64,000 nucleotides of DNA from Novakomyces olei (Eukaryota; Ascomycota; Novakomycetes; Novakomycetales; Novakomycetaceae), in the NCBI GenBank assembly GCA_016906335.1, contig JADEYG010000015.1, forward strand, positions 124,001-188,000. The letters are read 5' to 3'. Within the stretch, counting starts at the first letter, position 1, and each line of letters starts with the position of its first letter. This document shows positions 22,809-32,236 of the stretch, one piece after another. The position numbers and the translations under genes are program-made. The notes under the pieces were generated by a model, which did no database searches, had not been told where the DNA came from, and was given only the letters and a program-made list of their open reading frames with translations.

Positions 22809-23332
22809 TTGTTGCTACTATTATCCTTATTATTACTGTTGTTATTAGCTTCATCCACACGTTCACGCCGGCCCGTCTGTGCGTTATAGAGAAAAACAGA
22901 CTGGTTGGGTTTGAGGCGGGAGACGTCGAGGTACACCTCGATCACGAGTGGTGTATATTTTGCAAAATCAGTCTCAACGTCGAGTCCACGCCACAATCTA
23001 ACATCGTCCTTGAACGCGTCCGTATCGTCGAGCTCAATATTGAACCAGCGATTCGTCTTTTTAACCGCTGAGCCTTTAATCAGCTTTGGTGGCAGCCGTA
23101 GCCGCGATTGCAGAATGATCAGCGCGAGTTTCCAGTGCAGATTCTGACGTTAGCAATGAGCATTCAGGTACAGCAAACATCAGTAAAATCAGAGGCTCTT
23201 TCTTACCTGCACAAGCTGGTTGATCTTGGAGGCCCGAGCGTCACTTACACGCGGCTCCGTCCGCTCCAAGGATTCTGATACGTAACTTTCCGAGGGCGCC
23301 AAGTCCGGAGCGAAATGGTTGAGCCGGTTCAT
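20432..23332 (-). CDS. ATG13: Autophagy protein Atg13
   Basis: Regulatory subunit of the Atg1 kinase complex, the TORC1-controlled trigger of autophagy. Exons 23207-23332 and 20432-23143 join in phase 0 to give 945 residues. The N-terminal HORMA domain is recognisable from SKINQLVQNLHWKLALIILQ (junction spans VQ|NL), RWFNIELDD and TPLVIEVYLDVS. Later come ARIALPDYDFTIKVVYRNN and NIELPSAYKKAIAVFKSAYT. The rest is long, disordered and Ser-rich, as in all Atg13, and would hold the Atg1/Atg17 binding and phosphorylation sites. An Asn-rich run interrupts the HORMA domain near residues 140-185, encoded by AAC/AAT/AGC triplets, an unusual place for a homopolymer. The intron is 63 bases ending TTGCTAACGTCAG. 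Confidence 0.9.
22703..22850. repeat. Trinucleotide tract encoding Asn/Ser run in ATG13
   Basis: GTT/ATT/GCT triplets on the plus strand, read as AAC/AAT/AGC codons on the minus strand. The codons vary, so the run is old or interrupted rather than a pure expansion. Confidence 0.8.
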
Positions 23333-24620
23333 TTACGCTGACACTGACTGCCCCTCCTCGCTTTGCCGTCCGACCGTCGTATTGTATATACGGGACACGA
23401 GATTATACAGTAGAGCCTTAATCAGCTGCCAGCCGCTTCCGGTCAGTCGCCATGTCACCCGACAAGCGTTGCGGGTGGTGAGAGCAGAACTGTGCGATTC
23501 GAAAAAGCACAGTCTGCGAGACGTACAGTGACGGATCCTCTCACGGCACTATTGGTTCGACCGGGCAAGACTGTTCTACGGACCGATAAGATCAAACGGT
23601 AATAGCAGTAGCAGTAGTAATAGTAATAGTAATAGCAGTAGTAATAGTAATAGTAATAAAGATAGGGGTAAAGGCTGCTTGCCAGGCTTTAGGAAATGGG
23701 TTGAACCAATCACAGAGCCCCGTTGCCCACGCTCACGGTGCGACAGGTGAATTTAGTATGAGCAGTTAGGCGCAGACCAGGGGTCGCAAGACTGATGGTG
23801 GATGATATAATTATACGTATAATGTACGGTGGACGGTTTGGGACGCGAGGATTTGAAATTCGCATTATACAAGCTAGATATTTAATCTTTACAATACTGG
23901 AGATTTAGTATGGAAGGTTATATGGAAGGTCGAATGGAAGGTTTAATATTGACGTTTTATATTGACGTTTAATATCGACGTCAGTATCGACGTTTTATAT
24001 GGAAGGTTAAGTATAAGGCATTATTTAATATTAATAGGGCAATGTATTGATGATTTAATAATATGCTCGTCGATTTACGAGTCGCGGAGAAGAATTTTAA
24101 AATCAGTTTCCCTATCAGCGATCTGCTTCATTTCTCGTCGTATACTTTCCAAAGTTTCTTGTTAAACAACAAAGGATTTTTACTTGCTGTTGTAGAATGT
24201 TTAAGAGGAATGAATGGTGCTGGGTGTCGCGGGTTCATTTCTTTGCAGAGTTTTAAATACATTTTACCGTTATCGTCGTCCATTTTCCCCATTCATTTTT
24301 GCCTCCAAATGGATTTCATTTAGCAATCGTAAAACGTTTGCTTCACGCCTCAGACGGGCCATGATCGTCTTGATTATTACGTAATAAGAAATTACGTAAT
24401 AGATATAATAAATAGACGGGGCCCGTCTATATATTGGGAACAGGCGCATGTTTCCACCTGCTGTTATTCTAATTTGGCTCGGGTCCGATCTGTTCGACAC
24501 TTGTACCATCACATTATATTAGATGGCAAATACGTGACTAGCAGAACGGGTTTATGTGTTGTAGAGTATTATATTATTATGAGAGGGCACATTGAATTTT
24601 ATTTCGCCCACAGGTTCCGA
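23333..24620. other. ATG13 upstream / GMPPA downstream region
   Basis: 1288 bases. It has an AGTAAT/AGCAGT microsatellite at about 23600-23658. There are repeated GGAAGGTT and GACGTTTTATAT words near 23910-24010. Two perfect TTACGTAA sites lie at 24377-24384 and 24392-24399, and a near-perfect palindrome (ATAGACGGG, one base, CCCGTCTAT) at 24412-24430. Short open frames on the minus strand at 24128-24283 and 24270-24362 begin with ATG but I cannot assign them. Confidence 0.5.
24377..24399. promoter_or_regulatory. Two TTACGTAA bZIP-type sites
   Basis: TTACGTAA is the palindromic core bound by fungal Yap-family bZIP factors. Two copies stand 15 bases apart, just beside a 9-base-arm palindrome. 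Which gene they would serve is unclear: ATG13 starts about 1 kb away. Confidence 0.35.
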
Positions 24621-24949
24621 TTACATGATGACTTCACCAACTACACCTCGTTTGATCTCTTTATGTGGCAAAACTATGCAATTCTGTAACCGTACTTCGT
24701 CGCCAATGATAACATCAGAAGCACAAACAGTAATGCTCTGTACTCTTGCTCCATTTCGCATAACCGTCATATTATGCTGAGTGGGAAGAGTAGGCGTGCC
24801 CTCAACTCGTGCCCAGGCTCCAACTTTACACTTTGATGCGATAATGGAGTGTAGGATGCAAGCATGGTCCTGTAGAGAGTTAGATACACATATGCAATTT
24901 TTGGCTAATTGTCTTGAAAATTTGTGAGAGTCAATGAATGAAAAAAAGG

Positions 24950-24986
<37 letters not shown>

Positions 24987-26366
24987 AAATCCTCAATATA
25001 AAAATCAGGACTAGTTTTCGTTCTCGACGTAATTCCAGTTTTTAATTTCACGTCATATGATTTTTCATTTCAATTTTTTTAATCTTAACTTACCTGAATC
25101 TGCGTTTCATCTAGCACAATTGAATCTTTAATGCGGACACCGTCTCCAATACGGGAATAGGCACCAATAGATACAAAAGGCCCCAGTTTAGCTGTAGGAC
25201 TAACTTGAGCCGTTGGATGCACGTATACAGGCCCGACAATTTCTGGCCCAGCATTACTCGTCTGCAAGACATCGGGCTCGCCTCGTTGAAGAGCTTGCTG
25301 CAAGTACAGGCCGTTTGCTGGAACTGCACTGCCGGCGGTCTTTATTTGACGCCAAAATTCCGTAGTTTCATAGACGAAAAGCTTATGTTCTTGTTCTTGT
25401 GAAAGCAGAGCAATTACATCCTGCTCTAAACGAATCCTGTCATCCGCAGTAGCACCTGCTTCATATTGCTGCTGCTGTAATTGTTGTGCAGATTTCTTTG
25501 CACGCTGCTCCTTAATACAAGCAAAAATACTTGCCGGCTCAAACACGTAAACTCCGCAGGAAATGAGATCGGACACGTATGACTCTGGCTTTTCCACGTA
25601 ATGAACAACAGCACTATCCTGATTGGCCACAATACATCCAAAATTGGGAGCTGCCTCACGTGACACTTTGGTGCCGAGAATAGTAGCAGCTGCGTGTTTC
25701 GTGTCATGTAGATCGCGCAATTGCCGTAGCGGGAACGAGCAGCATACGTCAGCATGCATTACAATAAGATGCTCCGGGTTCGATTTTAGTAGAGCGTCCC
25801 GAAAAAGGTAAAGGCCGCCGGCTGTTCCTAAGCTCTGGTACTCGCGCAGGTAGCTGAGCGTTAATACAGAATTAAAATAAAACAAAAAAATGTGATAAAA
25901 GTGATAAAAATAGCAAAATAACAAAATAATAAAATAAAATAGAGTTAAAGCATATATAGAATAAGTAGACAATTCTTGGGCAATAAATCGTCAATGCAAA
26001 CGGCCAGTCGCAGCTTTGGCAAACAAAAATTATCGAACAAGCACAAATTAGAATCAGTCTAGGGCGTACCGAAAATGCATTGGCTGAAACTCGTCAGCTA
26101 TGCTTTTCAAAAAGTCGCGAAACACATAGTCCTCGTAGAATCCGATAAGAAACACGTCACGCACGGAACCAAGTTCTTTGAGCGCACGAATTTGATGGTA
26201 AATCATTGGTTTCGCCGCGATCGGGAACAGGGGCTTTCTTTAGTAAAAATTGATCAATTCGAGTGCAAAAAGCGCGTACCTTTGGCATATCAAGGGACAG
26301 CGGACGGAACCGTGTACCACGAGACGGTCCGCCCACTAAAATAACAGCGCAGTCTGTGGAGGACAT
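24621..26366 (-). CDS. GDP-mannose pyrophosphorylase alpha-like protein (GMPPA)
   Basis: Member of the mannose-1-phosphate guanylyltransferase alpha group. In animals it is the regulatory partner of the catalytic beta subunit. Four exons, 26280-26366, 26070-26233, 25094-25853 and 24621-24869, give 419 residues, matching GMPPA (about 420). The nucleotidyltransferase loop is VGGPSRGTRFRPLS, with the two extra residues that mark the alpha type. PLFPIAAKPMIYHQIR follows, then YLREYQSLGTAGGLY, VMHADVC, HYVEKPESYVSD and SCGVYVF. The C-terminal left-handed beta helix has YVHPTAQVSPTAKLGPFVSIG and ARVEGTP, ending NCIVLPHKEIKR. Introns are 46, 216 and 224 bases; the last holds an (AT)n run. Saccharomyces has only the beta form. 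Whether this copy is catalytic cannot be read from the sequence. Confidence 0.9.
24952..24981. repeat. (AT)n run inside the last GMPPA intron
   Basis: About 15 AT dinucleotides within the 224-base intron 24870-25093. Confidence 0.85.
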
Positions 26367-27298
26367 TGTTCTTGGATCAATTGGTTCGCGGTACACGTTA
26401 GTGAGTCGTGGCTGTTCGCGTCGTTTGTAACGGGTTTGACTATGATATTAGTATATATATATTTATTGTAAGAATTACGGCAGAGCGTGTAGTATTGCAC
26501 GGCTACGCAGGATTAACGTCGTATAATAAATATCGAGAGTTGCTTATTATACGATTTTTGAAAATAGTACTTTCTGTTTATCCAACGTGCTTATTTCACA
26601 TGTAATATTGCAAGCTTTATCACGGATCAAGTAAGCAAGTAACGCTGATATTCTGAGAAGCTGTCGGTTGCGGAGCTTCAATCGGCTCTGACGACAGAGG
26701 CGCCTAAATATGCCTCCGTGGAAGAACGGAGATGCCTGTATTCCTTAAATTCAGTCACCGGTACCTTTGAATTGTACATTGACCGTTTATGGTTCTGTTC
26801 TTATCGTTTTTGCAGTCTTTGGCCGTTCAAGAAGCGCTTATCATTGCCACAAGGAAACGCTGGTCGATTGGGCGGACGCTCTTTCAAACGATCGAACCTC
26901 CGCGTTGAAGGAAACAGAAGGAAACATACGGAACTTGCATGACTCAGAAACTAAAATAACAATAACATTATCCTGCGACACTAACTCCCGTTGAGAAGAC
27001 TCTCAAGACGCACTGCTCGTCTCTTTGTTTACCTTTTTATCTGTTTTGTTGATTTGTGGATCCGACGTGTCCATATAATCCTGCAGCCTGATTCCTCCAT
27101 ATAGTTTCTATTGCAGGCGTATGATACGGCCTTGATTTAACGGGAATATTATCGCTGCTGATACGCTCAATTTTGGGTTTCCAAGTCTACATTACGGCCA
27201 CGGATATCCTATTTTAATAGCCAAGCAGCAGAATAAAAGGCAGAAGAGCAAAAGGCAGCAGATACACTGTGCGGACACGGCTTTGCCAATTTGCCCCA
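26367..27298. other. Divergent GMPPA/seipin spacer
   Basis: 932 bases. It has an ATG-started open frame at 26767-26994 (75 residues; hydrophobic first 20, then charged with TEGNIRNLHDSETK). I do not recognise it, and there is no homology or splice support, so it is not called as a gene. The rest is the presumed promoter region for seipin and GMPPA. Confidence 0.5.
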
Positions 27299-28141
27299 AT
27301 GGCTTTGGCGCATATTTCTTCACTGTTTATTTCGGTGGCAGCTGTGGTTGTCTGTGGGATTATTATGGCTTTTGTGGCAGTCACGGCTTACATTGTGCTA
27401 TACAACACAATTATACCCGCACCCTTGTGGCAGGCGCCGCTACTCTTTGACTTTGCCGCTGCCAATTTGCTTCCGACTGCTTCTGTGGCGATTGAGCAGC
27501 GGAGGTTAATGGCTGGTCAAGCGTATGATGTTTTGGTGAGACTAGTACTGCCTGCAACGGCTCAAAACTATGATCTCGGCAATTTCATGGTCCGTCTCGG
27601 CCTGGAAGCAGCCGATCACAAAACCATTAAAAGCGTGGCTGTGCCCACATGCCTCAAGTATTCTTCACAGATGCTTCAGACTGTTAGAACACTCATGGCC
27701 CTTCCATTCTATCTGCTGCGAGTATTTGATGAAACACAGGAACTCCAAGTGCAAATGTTACAGGGCTACAAAATAAGGAACCTTGCCACCGGCGTCCATG
27801 GGTTGACTATGCCGAGTTATGCGACAGTGGCACTTTCAGCGCCAAACATTATCGTGTACAGCGGTGAAATACGGTTTATTGCAAAACTGACAGGGTTCCG
27901 GTACTTTATGGTAGCATACAAGCTCACATCTTTTGTACTGTTTGCCTCTGTCTTTTGGGCTGCGGCCATGGGAGCATGCTTCTTTTTATTTGCAATTTCT
28001 TTTATTTTTTTCAGGCAAAAAAAGAAAGCAGCCCCACACTTGCGAGCTTTACCAGGTCCGTCACAGACGGGTAGTCGGAAACGGATTGAACAACCGCGGC
28101 GCAAGGTAATAGCAAACAGTAATGCAATTAAAAAGGAGTAG
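27299..28141 (+). CDS. Seipin, lipid-droplet biogenesis protein
   Basis: ER membrane protein of the seipin family (yeast Sei1/Fld1, human BSCL2) that organises lipid-droplet formation at ER contact sites. Single exon, 280 residues from ATG 27299. An upstream in-frame GTG would add only ten residues. The first membrane span is near residues 5-37. The lumenal domain shows the family core AYDVLVRLVLPATAQNYDLG then NFMVRLGL, and later RSVAVP-type and LPFYLL segments (SVAVPTCLKYSS, LPFYLLRVFDE). ITLSAPNI-like VALSAPNIIVYSG precedes the second span near residues 210-240, followed by a basic cytosolic tail. The topology N-in, one lumenal domain, C-in fits the family. The gene is convergent with PEX14, 94 bases between stops. 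Confidence 0.88.
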   Translation: MALAHISSLFISVAAVVVCGIIMAFVAVTAYIVLYNTIIPAPLWQAPLLFDFAAANLLPTASVAIEQRRLMAGQAYDVLVRLVLPATAQNYDLGNFMVRLGLEAADHKTIKSVAVPTCLKYSSQMLQTVRTLMALPFYLLRVFDETQELQVQMLQGYKIRNLATGVHGLTMPSYATVALSAPNIIVYSGEIRFIAKLTGFRYFMVAYKLTSFVLFASVFWAAAMGACFFLFAISFIFFRQKKKAAPHLRALPGPSQTGSRKRIEQPRRKVIANSNAIKKE

Positions 28142-28235
28142 CAATAGCAAATTAAAGTCTTTTTAAAAAGCAGCCCGTAAAAACTAGCATTTACAGTAGA
28201 AAAGAAAAAGGGTTTCAGCCCTAGCGACTATCGTT

Positions 28236-29301
28236 TCAAGCGTCCTGTAGCTGTGATTGGCTTGTATCAGGCGCAGCTTCAGAATTAGCTGCCATCTGCC
28301 ATGCAGGTATACCACCACCAGAATTCAAGTCGAACGCTAGCGACCGAGACCGCGGCGCAGGGTTTTCAGTCTTGAGGGTAGAATTTGTAGAATTGTCTTT
28401 ACTGGTTCCAGGCTTGTCCTTATTATTCGCCGACGTTTCCACGTCCCTCGCGTCTGACTGCCGGGACGAAATCAGGGTTTTCAGCGATTTTAATTCTTCC
28501 TGCAAGTCTGACAGCACGCTGGTCTGGTCCGCCTTGTAGTCTTCCAGTGACCGCGGCAAAACGTCGAGGCGTAAACTCTCTACGTCCTTCGTCGCTCGCT
28601 GCAGGTCAATGTCTCGTTTTTCTGTATTTGCCTTTATTTCTTGGATCACCCCGTCGAGCCGCGAGACTACCGCCCCAACCTCGTCCGACTGCTTTTGCTG
28701 GTTTGCCTTTAATTCGTCTGTTTCGCTAGATATTTGCTCCAGCAGAGCCTTTGCTTTGGATATTTCCTCTGCCAACTCGGCCTTGTCCCGTTCTAACGCG
28801 CCTGGCGTCGGCGGTACTAACAGAGGCAGTATATACCTCTATATCCTTTAGTCGCGGCAACAACAAATATACAGATAAAAGCATAAAGCATAAAGATAAA
28901 AGCATAAAGCATAAAGATAAAAGCATAAAGCATAAAGATAAAAGCATAAAGCATAAAGATAAAAGCATAAAAGTAGCACGTACCTTTCCCAAAGAATAGA
29001 CCGCGTAAGAAAAGCCGCCACTGACGACTGCCATAATAAACCAATCCCGCCAATCGCGTTCTGGAACCGGCGGAGCCGTTTGATGGCCATAAGCATAGGA
29101 TATATGCTGAGGCTCTGCCGTTCGTTCAGGCAATGGGCCTATTGCTTCGGCATCCGCAAGAGCCTTTTGTACCTCGGCACTTGTTAAGCCTTTAGACTGT
29201 AGAAACGAAACCTTCTTGTCCAGCGGCGCATCTTTGACAGACGGATCGCGGAGAAACGTTACGGCCGAAGCGATCAAGTTTTGTCGTACTGCATCCGACA
29301 T
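28236..29301 (-). CDS. PEX14: Peroxisomal docking protein Pex14
   Basis: Central component of the peroxisomal import docking complex, binding Pex5 and Pex13. Exons 28984-29301 and 28236-28838 join in phase 0 to give 306 residues. The N-terminal Pex5-binding domain reads NLIASAVTFLRDPSVKDAPL then KVSFLQSKGLTSAEVQKAL. A hydrophobic segment (WFIMAVVSGGFSYAVYSLGK) lies at the splice junction, followed by RYILPLLVPPTPGALERDKA, the invariant fungal Pex14 block. A coiled coil of about 90 residues and an acidic, Ser-rich tail complete it. The 145-base intron is mostly a 21-base tandem repeat but keeps GTACGT and GACTAAAGGATATAG at its ends. Confidence 0.95.
28874..28973. repeat. 21-base minisatellite inside the PEX14 intron
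   Basis: Four full copies plus a partial copy of GATAAAAGCATAAAGCATA(AA), essentially identical, filling about two thirds of intron 28839-28983. Recent expansion is likely because the units have hardly diverged. Confidence 0.9.
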
Positions 29302-29758
29302 TGCAGATGCTACGGGCGCGATTGGGGTATATAATGCGTATTATATTAAGTGCATATTAATATATACTCTGGAGTATATGGGCACGGGGCCCGTCTGTAT
29401 TTCCGTTTGGGTAGGTGAAAGAAGAGTAGAAGAAATGGGTCGAGATCCATTGATTGACAAGAGCAATGTGCGCCGCCTTTTGTGCCTGTACTACAGCTAC
29501 CAGTCGACTATTCTATGATTTATTCATCAAATTATACTCGATTTGCTCATCGAGTTGTTTATCGATATATTCTACGATTTATTCTGTGATTTATCATCGA
29601 TTAATTATCGATTAATCATCGATTTATCATCGATTTGTCAACAAGTTGATATTCTTGATCAAACCCGTATGGAGTTGATCTATTAGCCAAGCTTTAAACT
29701 ATGCATAAACACCTAATATATCACCGAGATGTTGGGTGAGCGTGTACAAAACTCAAGC
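29302..29758. other. PEX14 upstream / MAM3 downstream spacer
   Basis: 457 bases. Positions about 29575-29640 carry repeated TTATCATCGATT and ATCGATTAAT words. A CGGGGCCCGTCT word at about 29386 also occurs in the palindrome at 24412-24430. No gene is seen. Confidence 0.5.
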
Positions 29759-31780
29759 TTACTTGCGCTTCTTTTTACTCTTGCCATTTGAAGTCTTGCC
29801 ATTTGAAGTCCGTACGGAGGATTTGGATGATTTGGAAGCGGAAACGTCTCCACTGCTTTTGGCCGATGATCCACTGCTCCGTGCAGAACCATTCCCGCCA
29901 CTGCCATTGTCCCCATCGTTGGGCGTAACGTGATCTGCTTCGACTACAATTTTTCGTACTCCATCACGGAAGGTAACCGTCTCCTGAATCGAGCCAATAC
30001 GGAAATGCCGGGGCCTGTTCTCGCCGTCCTCTTCTACTTCTTCTTCGCCGTCTCCCCCAGCTTTATCCGGCCCGTCTTTGTGTCCAGCACCTTCGCTCGT
30101 ATCCCGACTATTCAAATGCGACCGAGTGGCTTCATTGGCGGCTAAAGCGCTTGCCTCGTCCGCATGAACATCGACCAGTAGAGGCTCACTCGGCTCTCCG
30201 TCCGGTGCCTCATTATGCCCAGCAGAGTGATTGTGAGCAGCAGCGGGTTCCGTGCCCGGTTTTTGAGGCGCGTTCTTGATTTTTACTTTAGCACTACTCA
30301 AAGTAACAGGGTGAGCAGCCTGGTTCCTCGGGTTCAGGATAGGTGCACGAATAAGAGGCGTAGACTCGTCTGCGGCAGAAGCTGAAACTGCTGCGCCACT
30401 CGCACCTTCATGTCCGGCAGAGCCAACTGCCTTCCGCTTCCATGTACTGTAAGAGTTCTTTCTCGTCGGCTGAGCACGAGCATTGTGAGGGATCCGTTTC
30501 CACCCAAAAGGTGTCGGGTTTAGTCGGCGAAGTCCCTTGTGGACGTCGATAAAAACATCAGTTTCGTCAATAATCTCCTCTCCGATCAGCTCTTCAATAA
30601 CGTCTTCCAGTGTGACTACACCAATTGCGCCATGATCTTCTCCCGGGCACGTGCTAACAAGCACCATATGGCTTTTGCCCTGCTGGAAAAAATTGAGAAT
30701 ATCCAAGCAGGAAACGTCCGGGCTCGTTTCCGGCAGTGTTGCGAGTGAGAAATTACTTACTGGCTCATCGTCCTCCGGATCATACGTAATCAGCATCTTC
30801 ACCAACAGCATGCCAACAAAATCGTGGGGCCTTCCCGGTTGATGGATCGGAATCCGGGAATAGCCTTCCGACATTATTTCGTTCATTGCCGCCTCATCCA
30901 GTTTTTGGTCGAGCGACATTGTGTACACATCCTCAATTGGGGTCATGATAGACGCAACGCTTTTCTCCTTTAAATCAAGCACTGCTGATATAATAGTTAC
31001 CTCGTCCTTGTCCAGCTTGTCTGCTCCAATTTCATGGTGCAATGCGACCAGCGTCTTGAGCCCCGTCCGCTTATACACAGTGCCCTCGTCGTGGCCGAGG
31101 ACCCAGTCGAGAAGCAGAGCAGTTGGGTAAGCGACAGGGTACAGGGCATACATTAGCGCGAGAACAACAGGCGAAAGTCTAGCTCCGATAGCCAGCCCGT
31201 AACGGACGCACGTTGCCTGTGGAATAATCTCACCAAATATTACAATAGCAACCGATGAAATGACAATTGCCGGCCAACCGCCACCGAGTAGGGAATCAAA
31301 GACGATAGGCAGAGTCTCGTTTACAATAACATTGCTAATAAGTAGCGTTATAAGCAGCCAATGCTTCCCACGCTGAAGCAGTCGCAGTACCTGAGAAGCA
31401 TACATTCGCTCCTTGGCATCGCCCGACTGAGCAAGGACCTGTAAAAAAATTTGGTCCTGTCCCATAAGGCCAATAGTCAGTCCCGCACACAGACCTCCAG
31501 ATAAAATGAGCAGAGCCGAGATTGCCAACTTCCACCAAAAAACGGGAGACTGAGGCGGCTCAGCGAGCTCGAGCGGGTAAAGGACGGCTGTGCCTGTGCC
31601 CGTGCTCGCTCCCAATATTGGCGAAGTAGGATCGAGATCAGGGAACTGCTGCGTGTATGATCTCACCGAGACCGGTAACGAACGGACCAGTCTGATAAGG
31701 CCGCTAAGCGCAACAAACAGCAACTTGTACTGTCCCACATATTGCCGCCGACCGGTTGTGCTCTCCGGCAACGCGCGCAT
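29759..31780 (-). CDS. CNNM/Mam3-type transporter-like membrane protein
   Basis: Member of the CNNM (ancient conserved domain / DUF21) family; yeast Mam3 sits in the vacuolar membrane and affects metal tolerance. 673 residues, single exon from the first ATG at 31780; further upstream only GTG is in frame. A first hydrophobic segment lies near residues 15-35. The DUF21 domain has [20 protein letters not shown], then [17 protein letters not shown] and [20 protein letters not shown], the signature membrane block. It is followed by two CBS modules ([17 protein letters not shown] and [20 protein letters not shown]), then a Ser/Glu-rich cytosolic tail ending in a Lys/Arg cluster. Transported ion is not evident. 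Confidence 0.92.
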   Translation of the reverse strand: MRALPESTTGRRQYVGQYKLLFVALSGLIRLVRSLPVSVRSYTQQFPDLDPTSPILGASTGTGTAVLYPLELAEPPQSPVFWWKLAISALLILSGGLCAGLTIGLMGQDQIFLQVLAQSGDAKERMYASQVLRLLQRGKHWLLITLLISNVIVNETLPIVFDSLLGGGWPAIVISSVAIVIFGEIIPQATCVRYGLAIGARLSPVVLALMYALYPVAYPTALLLDWVLGHDEGTVYKRTGLKTLVALHHEIGADKLDKDEVTIISAVLDLKEKSVASIMTPIEDVYTMSLDQKLDEAAMNEIMSEGYSRIPIHQPGRPHDFVGMLLVKMLITYDPEDDEPVSNFSLATLPETSPDVSCLDILNFFQQGKSHMVLVSTCPGEDHGAIGVVTLEDVIEELIGEEIIDETDVFIDVHKGLRRLNPTPFGWKRIPHNARAQPTRKNSYSTWKRKAVGSAGHEGASGAAVSASAADESTPLIRAPILNPRNQAAHPVTLSSAKVKIKNAPQKPGTEPAAAHNHSAGHNEAPDGEPSEPLLVDVHADEASALAANEATRSHLNSRDTSEGAGHKDGPDKAGGDGEEEVEEDGENRPRHFRIGSIQETVTFRDGVRKIVVEADHVTPNDGDNGSGGNGSARSSGSSAKSSGDVSASKSSKSSVRTSNGKTSNGKSKKKRK

Positions 31781-32236
31781 AAACAATCCGCTTTTGCCGT
31801 GATTCCTGTGCTTTGCTCGGTGCAAGCTCTCTACTATATAGAAAATTAGGAAAATATTGTAGGTTATTTCCCAAGAATGATCGTCCAGCGTGGAAAATCG
31901 TCGGATTGGCTTCACGATTACTTAGTAGCGTGCAGTTATCCCCACGCTGTCAAAAACGAGCTGCGCTAGATCTGATAAGTGATTGGTTAGATAGTCAAGT
32001 AACGTAAACTTTAAGCTATCCGAACCTCTGCCATCCAAACCTCTGTGCCAATGAGTATATATATGAAGAAGAAAAATGTGTGTGGATAAAGTACAAAGTC
32101 TGAATCTTGCAAGTCTAGCACTGCAAGTTTAGCATGCTGGCTGACCCTAAAGCTTGGATATTGGCAATTTGAGCAGTCTATCATAATTCATTATTAGCAT
32201 AATATCAACTATAAAATACATCCTTAAATCCCACGA
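31781..32236. other. MAM3 upstream / acid phosphatase downstream spacer
   Basis: 456 bases; contains the presumed MAM3 promoter. No gene or repeat that I can support. Confidence 0.5.

Noticed and set aside
27269-27298. GTG-started N-terminal extension of seipin
   Set aside because: Nuclear genes here start with ATG; ATG 27299 gives a normal seipin N-terminus.
31781-31915. 45-residue N-terminal extension of the MAM3-like protein
   Set aside because: Only a GTG codon opens it; the first ATG is 31780.
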